A DNA stretch of 47,348 nt, from NCBI GenBank assembly GCA_937891015.1, contig CALAPY010000087.1, forward strand, positions 1 through 47,348, in the 5' to 3' direction. Shown in pieces: positions 27,101 to 34,190 of the stretch (position 1 is its first letter; every line of letters starts with the position of its first letter). Under the pieces are notes generated by a model. It was not told where the DNA came from. It searched no databases and was given only the letters and a program-made list of their open reading frames with translations. The stretch comes from UBA2108 sp002713215 (GTDB lineage Bacteria; Bacteroidota; Bacteroidia; Flavobacteriales_G; Salibacteraceae). Both the position numbers and the translations under genes were made by a program.

Positions 27101-27691
27101 GGATTACTATATACCATTCAGGTCGGGGCATTTAGAAATCAGATTACTTCCGGTCAATTGTATGGCATTACTCCATTAATCGAGTACCAACAAAATGGAT
27201 TGTTTAAATATGGATCTGGAATTTATAACGATCGTCAGAAAGCGGAATCGGATAAATCACAGGTATTAGCAGCCGGAGTATCGGATGCATTTGTTACTGC
27301 CTTCTACAACGGCAAACGTGTATCTTTGAATGAGGCAATTCAAATAGCTCAGCAAGGACCTGGAGTATTTGCTAATGAAGCCCCGGTAAGTGTTGGCGCT
27401 GGATCGGCAGTTTCAGGAAGTATTGTATTCAGGGTTCAGGTAGGTGCTTATCGCGAGGAAGTTCCGTTGGATGATGCTAAAATAATTTTGAGTTTGTCCA
27501 ATTTAGGGCTGGACGTACAGCAAAATGCTGATATGACCACTTACACAGTTGGACGGTATGGTTCGTATGAAGATGCTAAGCAGGTACAAGAGAGAGTTAC
27601 CGGCCAGGGATTGAATGGTGCTTTCGTTGTAGCTTATGAAAATGGAGTTCGAATCGAAGTTCAGGAAGCTATTAGTAAATTAGGTCAATAG
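21200..27691 (+). CDS. Giant exported TPR / PD40 / low-complexity / triple-SPOR envelope protein
   Basis: About 2163 residues from ATG 21200 (the open frame begins two codons earlier at TTG). After the signal peptide come TPR-like helices (about 25-160), a PD40 propeller segment (about 195-345; SMGKPINTKFDEDYPFMHPD, GGYDIFVSRLD, TAYFTSNRETP) and a carboxypeptidase-regulatory-like beta domain (about 365-430). This front half resembles PorE and OmpA-family PD40 proteins of Bacteroidota. Then follow charged coiled coils (about 650-860 and 1475-1760) around an extreme Ser/Asp/Glu/Asn/Gly-rich stretch (about 860-1450, interrupted by a structured piece near 1000-1190). Three SPOR domains close the protein (VYKVQIGAFRNPPPDD near 1851, LYTIQVGAFRNQIT near 1970, VFRVQVGAYREEVP near 2076), where an OmpA domain would be expected. 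SPOR domains bind denuded peptidoglycan, so attachment to the septal wall is inferred. Four bases separate it from clpS. Confidence 0.85.
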   Translation: MRLWIILSFVFSLTCLCESTVFAQDYKNEKQLIKGANEAFVKNDYKTALPLFSTLVSNYPKDPGYNYKYGACLLFASGDKEKPIKYLQFSVSQPEVDPQAYYYYAVGLHLNYEFKKAIKYYKKFQNKGKDTEVKEFEVANAIVQCENGTTLLKTITDLIVLDKKDLQDDDFYKVYDLTEFGGQILVKPDDFQSDYEKKNAVKDIFYFPKNTEKIFFARQTSKEGSKDIYYKIRNPDGTWSKSISMGKPINTKFDEDYPFMHPDGNALYFASKGHNSLGGYDIFVSRLDAQGNWTAPKNLDFAINTPADDYLFITDMSGETAYFTSNRETPAGEVSVYRINMERVPLDFAFVYGTFNSNETKKAHIKVVDAETEDVIGEYDTDENGKYKIKLPNQGKFNFIVDYENSTVAHSGLVEIQERDAFKPLKQTMEVLNQGAEDEKLVIKNLVDEEVEEDVELTAEYLKSKAKLKVNKDKFKDRKKPKPELVVDEEPEKTTPVDTTDQIASNEPVDVGKAATSIAGEKRIDEVTSSEGPSLVDPGNSDSSGEPGTSVSNNEGGSAGGGGASSGSVGAAGAAGAAGVLAAKKLKVESDNPDKEEIISVTSNNKEALENDEKVYNKQADLSRNIASMSSAEAAQKRTESDKILASLNVSGASVDENSAEYEEAQRLKNEADALDRKAETSNKITEQLAQNAQRSQDLQLVSETYSSKIENQSDVNTNRATYDEYEGKLDENLNKQTGLGEMQKEYLAAYEQKDVAAKNQQAKSQAMQQEITEIEEDIEQKETKLASAKGKEKSELESQIATDKADLVTEKENLALELEQTEKLNQEAALAKADLDAVDELIAQSNEDEEIAQWTNDVSYVESVSPSAGYEPGASGGKLADGSKGSDSTIIDNTGSGDVESTNESDTSSKGDNLASESSTSNTDENSTIGSDNAGSSDENQTDSESDREVNSEGMEVVKSTSNSTDASSSQDANSADGSANSGSSSASNSGTKFVQTEAGVAVGTAVAGSASSWSPEDVNTNEVFDIASVEDLNENELAVLLDSNSEKASAFNPEETNEMLTRSDQSVGSINNSGYNKKYMDQFLELIEDEGSEYEKAVKTYVINESWLMDIEKELSYLTAIEDDVPEEYQDNLLARISNLETLQSSRFSNTESSREKVLDLAQGQGTSDDLKALTDQSRGELNEKLNAVPGDEETEQEGDQLAASSGEEEEPSSITGDGETESNVEGQDLQSSSSENQGEAGGDLAENTGSEPDSDAETANTQGNAEQGNLDEESGASSSDEGEGTGGDELLAVSGQDNTNEGGGEDETGSNQGSSENTGSSDNQGNDTDSDFDESGADESGSTDEDNTSSSSPSNSLDSENDQGSTDLGEESSLNNSSDNNSTTDNTGSSSGDGDGAGATESENNSADNNTPAGNASNSNTENSSTDQGGKSKPKTEIIPGEKSDRLAKVFTAPEKSIDEVVGGKTESASADKEVIDAEVSEMQTTLSENETKLASAKRKERKTLGPQVEQQKRDVADAKNQQEIAEYRIEALARAADQIIALEEGEERESEKEVKRAETLKVEAEEKFAAADAREGEKARGKKKKKAKAVDVANLKGEGERKLAQATASEQLAAEMAELEDEVIYTYKNTPESLPVSNKRLSQAEINNIRQTPEFANYDATRKEAAEYYKKAQVAYVEAEKLENDNKSKESEIKKLEAELEEEGDVDRINELQTKIKELKDAVVVNEENAAAYGEESKRLYSEYNHTNNQAVRMIKSQDPQLQEDLVAYANQLENQGTYAVAPIAGSSLDKDDQEGYSPDAFSRVVKGIDDYPAELTDAIFDMMDFNKSLYNSDNPIPVDTKLPGGVVYKVQIGAFRNPPPDDVFKGFAPVRGENTRPGWVRYTAGLFTSKDQARLKRNEIRALGYGDAFVVAYKDGKRISLSEADQLIAEGYKPDVSSGQQGSSSTATTAAPGEVIPVSSIQGLLYTIQVGAFRNQITSGQLYGITPLIEYQQNGLFKYGSGIYNDRQKAESDKSQVLAAGVSDAFVTAFYNGKRVSLNEAIQIAQQGPGVFANEAPVSVGAGSAVSGSIVFRVQVGAYREEVPLDDAKIILSLSNLGLDVQQNADMTTYTVGRYGSYEDAKQVQERVTGQGLNGAFVVAYENGVRIEVQEAISKLGQ

Positions 27692-27695
27692 AAAA

Positions 27696-27983
27696 ATGAT
27701 ACAAATGAATTCAACAAATACTGAAGCAGAAGAGTTATTAGACGTTGATGTTTCAGAGAAAAAGAATAATTCGATTATTCTCTTCAACGATGAAGTCAAT
27801 ACCTTCGATTATGTAATTGAAAGCTTGATCGAGGTTTGTGATCATGATGCTATTCAGGCTGAGCAAGCTACTATTTTGGTACATTATGTTGGAAAATGTG
27901 ATGTAAAAAAAGGAGACATGAATAAGTTAAAACCTTTGTGTGGTGAATTACTACGTCGGGGGTTGACGGCGGAAATTCATTAA
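27696..27983 (+). CDS. clpS: ATP-dependent Clp protease adaptor ClpS
   Basis: A 95-residue adaptor that delivers N-end-rule substrates to ClpA/ClpC-type unfoldases. The ClpS core covers about residues 27-94. The N-degron pocket loop is ILFNDEVNTFDYVIESL (Asn31, Asp32, with Glu33 where many ClpS proteins have a second Asp), and the conserved pocket His63 lies in ATILVHYVGKC. The N-terminal 25 residues are a flexible extension. A second possible ATG is nine bases in. It follows the giant SPOR gene by four bases and is probably co-transcribed with it; no ClpA or ClpC gene is in the window. Confidence 0.93.
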   Translation: MIQMNSTNTEAEELLDVDVSEKKNNSIILFNDEVNTFDYVIESLIEVCDHDAIQAEQATILVHYVGKCDVKKGDMNKLKPLCGELLRRGLTAEIH

Positions 27984-28039
27984 TAGATCCATTACATAAA
28001 CCGTAAGGGAGTTTGTCCTGAATCAAAATACAAAGTGAA

Positions 28040-29815
28040 TTGAAACGGTATAGACTTTTCTATTTTCTCTTAGCCTTGTTTTTTTTATTGGTTGCAATTT
28101 GGTTTGTAGCTATACCACTGGCTAACCTGGGAACTTCCCACCTTCGAATTATTGAAGCTATAAACACCGATGAAGGTGATCTGCTTTGGTTGATGATCCA
28201 GGCATACCGGAATGGCAATTTTGACTTGGGTTCCAGTCCATACGGAATTCTGTATTACAATACCTGCTTGATTTTAACTTATATGCTGGGGTGGTTTACC
28301 CAAGTAACGGATACTCATATGATTGTTATTACCCGATTGGTCTCGTTTTTTGCATTAATAGGAACTTCTACCGTTGTGGCAAAATATGCGCATCGATTCA
28401 AAATGGGGCAATGGGGCTTGGTATTTATTCTAACCTTATTAGGAAGCCAGGTGGCTATTCGTTATGGGCTTATGTTGCATCCTGATATGCTTCAGGTGTT
28501 TTTTATTGCACTGGGATTGTATTGCATAGCGAGCTACATGGAACAGGCTAAACCGAAATGGATCTTACTCGCGATGGTAATGGCAGGCCTGGCGTTTTCC
28601 TCAAAGTACAGCGGATTAATACTGTTACCGCTCATTGGTATTGCTCTACTTCTTAAATATAAGATGTATTACAAGACCATCCCATTAAATGTTATTCGAG
28701 CCGTAAATATCATTGGCTCGGCATTGATATTTACTAGCATTCAACTGTTATATGCAAGCAGTTTTGCTCCGTCTATTACTGAGGTGGGTTGGCTTTCATT
28801 TGTACTTACCGTTGGAACCATAATTTCGGTATTCGTTTTCGTTTTTCACGTTGCGTTAATTTTTAATCAACGTTTGTTTCAGAATGAATGGATTCGGTTT
28901 TTAGCCATTAAAGTCTTTTTGGCTTTTGTTATTGGATTTGTCTTTGGATTAACCTTCTGTTTTGCAGCCCCCCAGGGAATAATTGATCTTCAGTTTTTCT
29001 CTTCTTTTTTGGCCATGACCAACGAGCATGTCGATGGGTTTTGGTTCAGAGAGAGCAGTGGATTTATTGGGTGGGTTGAAGAACTTCTTAAACCTAATGT
29101 TTTGAAGTTGTTCTGGTTTATTCTTGCTTGTTTTGGGTTAATATGGGCTCTGTTAAAAGGTCAAATTAGATTAAATAATTGGTTGGTTCCTAAGTTAATT
29201 CCGGCCTATTGGATCGTACTTTATTTTGCTGTCCTAACCTTTGGTGTTAATTCCAAATTTCCCCATTACCTGTTACCCGTTCTTCCTTTCTTATTTCTTT
29301 ACGCAGGTTATGTGTTGTCACAGACCATTGAATTACTTCGGGCTAAGTTAGCTGAGAATAAATTGGAATTGATTCATTTTGCCGTTTTTGGAATTCTGGG
29401 TGTTATCTTAAGTTACCAGGCTTTGAATTACAGGAATACCGAGGTAGCTAAATTTCAAAACTCACCTCGAATTGCCATTGGAGAATGGATGGATGAAAAC
29501 ATTCAGGAAGAGATTTTTATTCTGGCTGATAAATACATTTATATTCCTCCAAGACAACGTTTCAAAGCCTTAACACTTTGGGGAATATCCAGCCAGGTAA
29601 TAGAAGAAACCAATCCAGATTATTTAGCAATTCAATACGATATTTATTCGCAGTTTTTGGACATTAATCGGGTTGATGAATATTTACATGGTAGAGAACT
29701 TTACCTGGATCGAAATCAATTGTATACCAAGCTGATTAATAATACACATCCCGGATATGAACTGGTTAAGGACTTAGGAGAAAATAAACTTTACCGGAGG
29801 CGAGAAGCCAATTAA
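28040..29815 (+). CDS. GT-C type membrane glycosyltransferase (GT39/ArnT-like)
   Basis: A 591-residue polytopic inner-membrane protein with about ten to twelve hydrophobic helices and a hydrophilic C-terminal tail (about 485-591). After the first helix comes INTDEGDLLWLMI (about residues 42-54), placing acidic residues Asp44-Glu45 in the first extracytoplasmic loop, as in GT-C enzymes that transfer sugars from polyprenyl-phosphate donors. SSKYSGLILLP near residue 190 is another family-like segment. Donor and acceptor cannot be told; protein O-glycosylation or surface glycan assembly are both possible. Translation starts at TTG 28040, since no in-frame ATG precedes the first helix. It ends before a bidirectional terminator shared with rplT. 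Confidence 0.78.
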   Translation: MKRYRLFYFLLALFFLLVAIWFVAIPLANLGTSHLRIIEAINTDEGDLLWLMIQAYRNGNFDLGSSPYGILYYNTCLILTYMLGWFTQVTDTHMIVITRLVSFFALIGTSTVVAKYAHRFKMGQWGLVFILTLLGSQVAIRYGLMLHPDMLQVFFIALGLYCIASYMEQAKPKWILLAMVMAGLAFSSKYSGLILLPLIGIALLLKYKMYYKTIPLNVIRAVNIIGSALIFTSIQLLYASSFAPSITEVGWLSFVLTVGTIISVFVFVFHVALIFNQRLFQNEWIRFLAIKVFLAFVIGFVFGLTFCFAAPQGIIDLQFFSSFLAMTNEHVDGFWFRESSGFIGWVEELLKPNVLKLFWFILACFGLIWALLKGQIRLNNWLVPKLIPAYWIVLYFAVLTFGVNSKFPHYLLPVLPFLFLYAGYVLSQTIELLRAKLAENKLELIHFAVFGILGVILSYQALNYRNTEVAKFQNSPRIAIGEWMDENIQEEIFILADKYIYIPPRQRFKALTLWGISSQVIEETNPDYLAIQYDIYSQFLDINRVDEYLHGRELYLDRNQLYTKLINNTHPGYELVKDLGENKLYRRREAN

Positions 29816-29847
29816 AGGCTGGGGATAATGTAACAACGAAAAATAAA

Positions 29848-29870
29848 AAAGGCGCCTTTTAGGCGCCTTT
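29848..29870. terminator. Bidirectional rho-independent terminator
   Basis: AAAGGCGCCT (29848-29857), loop TTT, AGGCGCCTTT (29861-29870): a perfect 10-bp stem. On the minus strand it is followed by further Ts (TTTTTTATTTTT including stem ends), ending the rplT operon. On the plus strand a short T-run ends the glycosyltransferase gene. Confidence 0.9.
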
Positions 29871-29895
29871 CTATAATAAGATATCGAGATATTTT

Positions 29896-30240
29896 CTACT
29901 TCACTTTATCAACTATCGCTTTGAAAGCTTCGGGGTGATTCATGGCTAAATCTGCTAAAACCTTACGGTTTAAGTTTACATTAGCTGCCTTGGTTTTTCC
30001 CATAAATTGAGAATAAGACATTCCATTTACCCTGGCACCTGCTCCAATTCGTTGAATCCAAAGTGACCTAAAATTTCTTTTTTTCTGACGCCTGTCTCTG
30101 TATGCATAAGTCAATCCTTTTTCGATTGCATTTTTTGCTACAGTCCAAACATTTTTACGACGACCAAAGTATCCTTTGGCCAATTTCATGAATTTTTTTC
30201 TTTTAGCTCTTGCGGCTACCGCATTTACTGATCTAGGCAT
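29896..30240 (-). CDS. rplT: 50S ribosomal protein L20
   Basis: A 114-residue, strongly basic ribosomal protein that binds 23S rRNA early in large-subunit assembly. Recognised along its whole length: MPRSVNAVAARAKRKKFMKLAKGYFGRRK at the start (residues 1-29), then AYRDRRQKKRNFRSLWIQRI. Length is normal. It is the last gene of the thrS-infC-rpmI-rplT operon, 97 bases after rpmI, and is followed by a strong terminator. In other bacteria L20 represses its own operon by binding the leader or intergenic mRNA; no L20-binding fold could be verified here by eye. Confidence 0.99.
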   Translation of the reverse strand: MPRSVNAVAARAKRKKFMKLAKGYFGRRKNVWTVAKNAIEKGLTYAYRDRRQKKRNFRSLWIQRIGAGARVNGMSYSQFMGKTKAANVNLNRKVLADLAMNHPEAFKAIVDKVK

Positions 30241-30337
30241 ATTTTAAGTTTTTTGAGTAGTTGTGAATTTCTGTTTCAAATTGCTTAGTTACAAATACTC
30301 GGGTTTAAACATTAGAACCTTCCACTCCATGTGGAAA

Positions 30338-30535
30338 TTATTTCATACACAATTGTTGCTTAATACTAGCTTCATCTGACTTATGAACCAAAGTTGAATG
30401 CGTAAGATTACGCTTTTGCTTTGTTCCCTTTTTAGTCAAGATGTGACTTTTAAAAGCATGCTTTCTTTTAATCTTACCAGAACCTGTGAGCTTAAATCGC
30501 TTCTTGGCACTGGACTTTGTTTTCATTTTCGGCAT
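30338..30535 (-). CDS. rpmI: 50S ribosomal protein L35
   Basis: A 65-residue basic ribosomal protein recognised by MPKMKTKSSAKKRFKLTGSG and KRKHAFKSHILTKKGTKQKR. Length is usual. It lies 49 bases after infC and 97 bases before rplT on the same strand, the order conserved in most bacteria. Confidence 0.98.
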   Translation of the reverse strand: MPKMKTKSSAKKRFKLTGSGKIKRKHAFKSHILTKKGTKQKRNLTHSTLVHKSDEASIKQQLCMK

Positions 30536-30584
30536 GTTTTACACGTTTTTCGTTCAACACTTTTATCTCGATTCTTATTATATC

Positions 30585-31133
30585 CTATTTCTTCTTCGGA
30601 GTTAAGAATACAATCATTCTTTTCCCCTCCATTTTCGGCATTCCTTCTACATCGGCAATATCAGATAATTCTGACGCCAATCGGAGAAGCAATATTTCGC
30701 CTTTTTCCTTAAACAATATCGTTCGCCCTCTGAAGAAAACAAAAGCTTTCAGCTTTGCTCCATCTTCCAGAAACTTACGACCGTGCTTTAATTTAAACTG
30801 GAAGTCATGTTCGTCCGTATTTGGGCCAAACCTGATTTCCTTAAGAACAACTTTCTGCGCCTTATTTTTAATCTCCTTTTTCTTTTTCTTCTGCTCAAAT
30901 AAGAACTTTTTGAAGTCCATTATTTTAGCAACAGGAGGCTTTGCAGTAGGAGCAATCTCAACTAAATCTAGTCCCTCATCCTTAGCACGTTGAACGGCGA
31001 TACTAGTAGCAACGACCTTGGCCTCTTCACCATCTACCACTAATCGTACTTCAGGTGCAGTGATTTTGTCGTTAATTCTTTGCTTTGGTTCTTCCCTTCT
31101 TTGAGGTTTAAACCGGGGTCTTCTTTTAGCTAT
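30585..31133 (-). CDS. infC: Translation initiation factor IF-3, apparent AUA start
   Basis: IF-3 keeps the 30S subunit free and proofreads start-codon selection. The N-terminal domain (KQRINDKITAPEVRLVV, then LDLVEIAPTAKPPVAKIMD) and the C-terminal domain (RFGPNTDEHDFQFKLKHGRKF by sections) are complete. Between the upstream in-frame stop (31151-31149) and GTG 31040 there is no ATG, GTG or TTG, and starting at that GTG would cut off the conserved N-terminus. The best start is ATA at 31133-31131 (protein (M)AKRRPRFKPQRREEP, 182 residues), five bases after AGGA at 31142-31139. In E. coli infC uses the rare AUU codon for autoregulation, so an AUA start fits established IF-3 biology. It follows thrS by 31 bases. 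Confidence 0.93.
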   Translation of the reverse strand: MAKRRPRFKPQRREEPKQRINDKITAPEVRLVVDGEEAKVVATSIAVQRAKDEGLDLVEIAPTAKPPVAKIMDFKKFLFEQKKKKKEIKNKAQKVVLKEIRFGPNTDEHDFQFKLKHGRKFLEDGAKLKAFVFFRGRTILFKEKGEILLLRLASELSDIADVEGMPKMEGKRMIVFLTPKKK

Positions 31134-31164
31134 GGCTGTCCTATTAAATTAAACAATGTGGAGA

Positions 31165-33105
31165 CTAAAACTCCTTTATCAATTCTTTTATTTCCTTATT
31201 TATCAAATCCACGAACGCTTCCGGTTTCATAGAACCTAAATCGCCGTGGCCTTGTTTTCTAACCGATACTTCACCATTTTCTTTTTCCTTTTCGCCAATA
31301 ATAAGCATGTAAGGAATTTTACTTAGCTCTGTATCTCTAATCTTTCTCCCAATTTTTTCCGAGCGATTATCTACATAACCACGCAGGTCATTTTGGGCGA
31401 GCAAAAGTAGAGTTTTTTCCGCTACATCATCGTATTTCTCTGAGATCGTGAGAATAGCGAATTGATCAGGTGCCATCCACATGGGGAATTTACCTTCACA
31501 GTGTTCAGTAAGAATGGCCACAAACCTTTCCATAGAGCCAAAAGGAGCCCGATGAATCATGATAGGACGGTGCTTTTTATTGTCACTTCCAATGTATTCC
31601 AATTCAAATCTTTCCGGTAAATTATAGTCAACCTGAATGGTTCCCAATTGCCATTTACGCCCAATAGCATCCTTAACCATAAAATCTAACTTGGGTCCGT
31701 AGAAAGCAGCCTCGCCATTTTCAATGGTTGTATTTAACCCTTTTTCTTCTGCTGCCTGAATAATTGCGGACTCTGCTTTGTCCCAATTTTCGTCGCTTCC
31801 AATGTATTTTTCGGGAGTATCCTTATCCCTAAGGGAAATTTGGGCTTCATAATCATCAAAGCCCAAGGACGTAAATACGTACTGAACCAGGTCAATCACT
31901 TTTTGAAATTCTTCAATCAGTTGATCCGGGCGTACGAAGAGGTGTGCGTCGTCTTGCGTAAAACCACGAACACGTGTTAACCCATGCAATTCACCGCTTT
32001 GTTCGTACCTATATACCGTTCCAAACTCGGCATACCGCACCGGCAAATCTTTGTAAGACTTAGGGCTCGATTTATAAATTTCACAATGGTGTGGGCAATT
32101 CATTGGTTTCAATAAAAACTCTTCCCCATCTTTTGGAGTAGATATTGGCCTAAAGCTATCCTCACCATATTTTTCATAATGGCCAGAACATACATACAAA
32201 TCCTTGTTACCTATATGCGGGGTCATAACAGGATCATAACCTGCTTTTATCTGAGCTTTTTTCAAAAAATCTTCCAATCGGCTTCTCAATGCCGCACCTT
32301 TAGGAAGCCAGAGTGGTAATCCTTGTCCAACTTTTTCTGAAAAAGTAAATAACTCCAATTCCTTACCCAATTTACGATGATCTCTTTTCTTGGCCTCTTC
32401 AAGCATTTCCAGGTATTCATCCAATTCCTTCTTTTTTGGAAATGTAATACCATATACCCGGGTCAATTGTGTTTTGGTTTCGTCACCTCTCCAATAGGCA
32501 CCGGCAATACTTGTTATTTTAACCGCTTTAATGAACCCTGTATTGGGGATATGGCCCCCTCTACACAAGTCTGTAAAGTCGGAATGGTCACAAAACGTAA
32601 TTTCGCCGTCAACCAGGTTTTCAATCAGTTCAACCTTGAACTCATTCCCTTCCTTTTTGTACTTGGCCAGGGCATCTGCCTTGCTCACTTCCTTCATTTT
32701 GAACTCTGCTTTTTGCCGAGCCAGTTCGATAAAACGTTGTTCAATTTTAGGGATATCTTTTTCCGAAATGGAGTGTTCTCCAAAATCAACATCATAGTAA
32801 AACCCACTCTCAATGGCAGGACCAATGGTCAGCTTAACTCCGGGATATAGCTGTTCAAGGGTTTGAGCCAGCACGTGCGCCGATGAGTGCCAAAATGCAG
32901 TTTTTCCTTCGTCATTGTTCCAGGTAAAAAGTGTAAGCGTAGCATCCTCCGTAATTGGGGTGACAGATTCTACTGTATTTCCATTGACTTTTGCAGAAAG
33001 CACGTTTCTTGCTAATCCTTCTGAAATGCTTTTCGCCACTTCGATGGGTGTAATACCACTTTCGAATTCTTTTATCGAACCGTCGGGAAGCGTAATTTTT
33101 ACCAT
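31165..33105 (-). CDS. thrS: Threonyl-tRNA synthetase
   Basis: A 646-residue class II synthetase that charges tRNA-Thr. The domain order is normal: an N-terminal TGS domain (MVKITLPDGSIKEFESG), an editing/SAD domain with HSSAHVLAQTLEQLYPG and CDHSDFTDLCRGGHIPNTG, and a catalytic core with the zinc-binding MNCPHHCEIY, motif 2 (EQSGELHGLTRVRGFTQDD) and motif 3 (IHRAPFGSMERFVAILTE). A C-terminal anticodon-binding domain follows (QFAILTISEKYDDVA onward). I chose ATG 33105 because it starts exactly at the TGS domain; the frame extends nine codons upstream to a TTG. First gene of the operon, with a TATATTTG promoter box 25 bases upstream. Confidence 0.98.
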   Translation of the reverse strand: MVKITLPDGSIKEFESGITPIEVAKSISEGLARNVLSAKVNGNTVESVTPITEDATLTLFTWNNDEGKTAFWHSSAHVLAQTLEQLYPGVKLTIGPAIESGFYYDVDFGEHSISEKDIPKIEQRFIELARQKAEFKMKEVSKADALAKYKKEGNEFKVELIENLVDGEITFCDHSDFTDLCRGGHIPNTGFIKAVKITSIAGAYWRGDETKTQLTRVYGITFPKKKELDEYLEMLEEAKKRDHRKLGKELELFTFSEKVGQGLPLWLPKGAALRSRLEDFLKKAQIKAGYDPVMTPHIGNKDLYVCSGHYEKYGEDSFRPISTPKDGEEFLLKPMNCPHHCEIYKSSPKSYKDLPVRYAEFGTVYRYEQSGELHGLTRVRGFTQDDAHLFVRPDQLIEEFQKVIDLVQYVFTSLGFDDYEAQISLRDKDTPEKYIGSDENWDKAESAIIQAAEEKGLNTTIENGEAAFYGPKLDFMVKDAIGRKWQLGTIQVDYNLPERFELEYIGSDNKKHRPIMIHRAPFGSMERFVAILTEHCEGKFPMWMAPDQFAILTISEKYDDVAEKTLLLLAQNDLRGYVDNRSEKIGRKIRDTELSKIPYMLIIGEKEKENGEVSVRKQGHGDLGSMKPEAFVDLINKEIKELIKEF

Positions 33106-33129
33106 TCTAACGTTAATTTTTTGAGCGCG

Positions 33130-33137
33130 CAAATATA
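33130..33137 (-). promoter_or_regulatory. -7 promoter box (TATATTTG) for the thrS operon
   Basis: Minus-strand TATATTTG is an exact TAnnTTTG match, 25 bases before the chosen thrS ATG. The -33 region is A+T-rich without a clear TTG. Confidence 0.5.
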
Positions 33138-33204
33138 CTCAAGTCAGGGAGCATTTAAATTAATAAAATGCCTCGAATAAATGGGTGAAAAAGATTAGTA
33201 AATC

Positions 33205-34080
33205 CTACCTAATGGCAACAATTTGATCCCGAATAGTCTCAACCTTCCCCCTGATTTTGGCCAAATCATTAGGGTTAAGTATTATGCTATCTTCCATTTG
33301 TGTAACCCGAATGGAGTTGGTTAGCTCTTCAAATTCGTTTAACTGAATCTCCAGTGCTCTTATTTCACTGGTTTTACTGGAAAGTTGGTCGAGTTGCTCA
33401 TTAATATCGCCGAGCATATCCAGTTGGTTAGATAGATGTTCCATGGTTGCCGGTTCAACGGTATTGGAATAACTTGACTGCGAATTAAAGGCCAGGTAAG
33501 CACTCTCCACCCAGGCACCAGTATAAAATAGAATTGCTCTTTCCTGAATGCCATTTTTTCTAAGCGTAGCATCCAAATCTTCCTGAATGCTATAAACCAT
33601 TTGTGTCATTGAATCCTGATTGCCTAAACTTTCTGTAAAATCCGTAGCCAAAACTTCGTATTTAAATATTTCAGATAGCCCAATGTCGTGAGAAAGGGTT
33701 TGCATACTCATTAAATATTCCGATGCGCATTGCCCCATGTCGTTTAGAACACAATAACTGAGGTCTGCAGAATAGACTCCAAAGTTTAGTGCCTTTTGAG
33801 AATGGGTATGGTAGTTTTGATAGTTCAAGGCTGGGTTTGTAATGCCTGGAATGAATTTCATTCCAGAGTTTTTGTAATTCTGGGCAAGTTCTACAGGCGA
33901 AGGAAATTCCAATACCTGGCTATCAACCAGTGTGATTTTTAAACGATAGTTTTCAAAGTCTTCAATGGCTTCCTGAGCTAAATCCTCCGTATTGATATTG
34001 TAGGTGGAATTTCCTCCTTCACCACAAGAGGGCAAAGAGATAGTAACTATCAAAATAGCAAGGAAAGCGGTTAATCTCAT
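33205..34080 (-). CDS. Lipoprotein of unknown function, paralogue of the divergent neighbour
   Basis: A 291-residue protein from ATG 34080, chosen because it begins directly with the lipoprotein signal MRLTAFLAILIVTISLPSCGEGG (lipobox LPSC, acylated Cys at about residue 19). The open frame extends thirteen codons upstream without adding a meaningful segment. The mature part is largely helical. It contains QKALNFGVYSADLSYC and GIQERAILFYTGAWVESAY, which correspond to QKAIGFGAYAASFVYC and QERAILVSYMVAGGWVEGM in the plus-strand neighbour. The two are therefore diverged paralogues with a shared alpha-helical domain. The C-terminal 70 residues have heptad-like spacing. Outer- or inner-membrane anchoring follows from the lipobox; function unknown. 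Confidence 0.82.
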   Translation of the reverse strand: MRLTAFLAILIVTISLPSCGEGGNSTYNINTEDLAQEAIEDFENYRLKITLVDSQVLEFPSPVELAQNYKNSGMKFIPGITNPALNYQNYHTHSQKALNFGVYSADLSYCVLNDMGQCASEYLMSMQTLSHDIGLSEIFKYEVLATDFTESLGNQDSMTQMVYSIQEDLDATLRKNGIQERAILFYTGAWVESAYLAFNSQSSYSNTVEPATMEHLSNQLDMLGDINEQLDQLSSKTSEIRALEIQLNEFEELTNSIRVTQMEDSIILNPNDLAKIRGKVETIRDQIVAIR

Positions 34081-34190
34081 AATGTGTAAAAATACATTAG
34101 ACGAAGATAGTAAATCCATTAATTACAATAATTTGTAAATTATGACCCCTTGAAAACAATTTATTGAATTATTTTGCGTGGCTATTTAGG

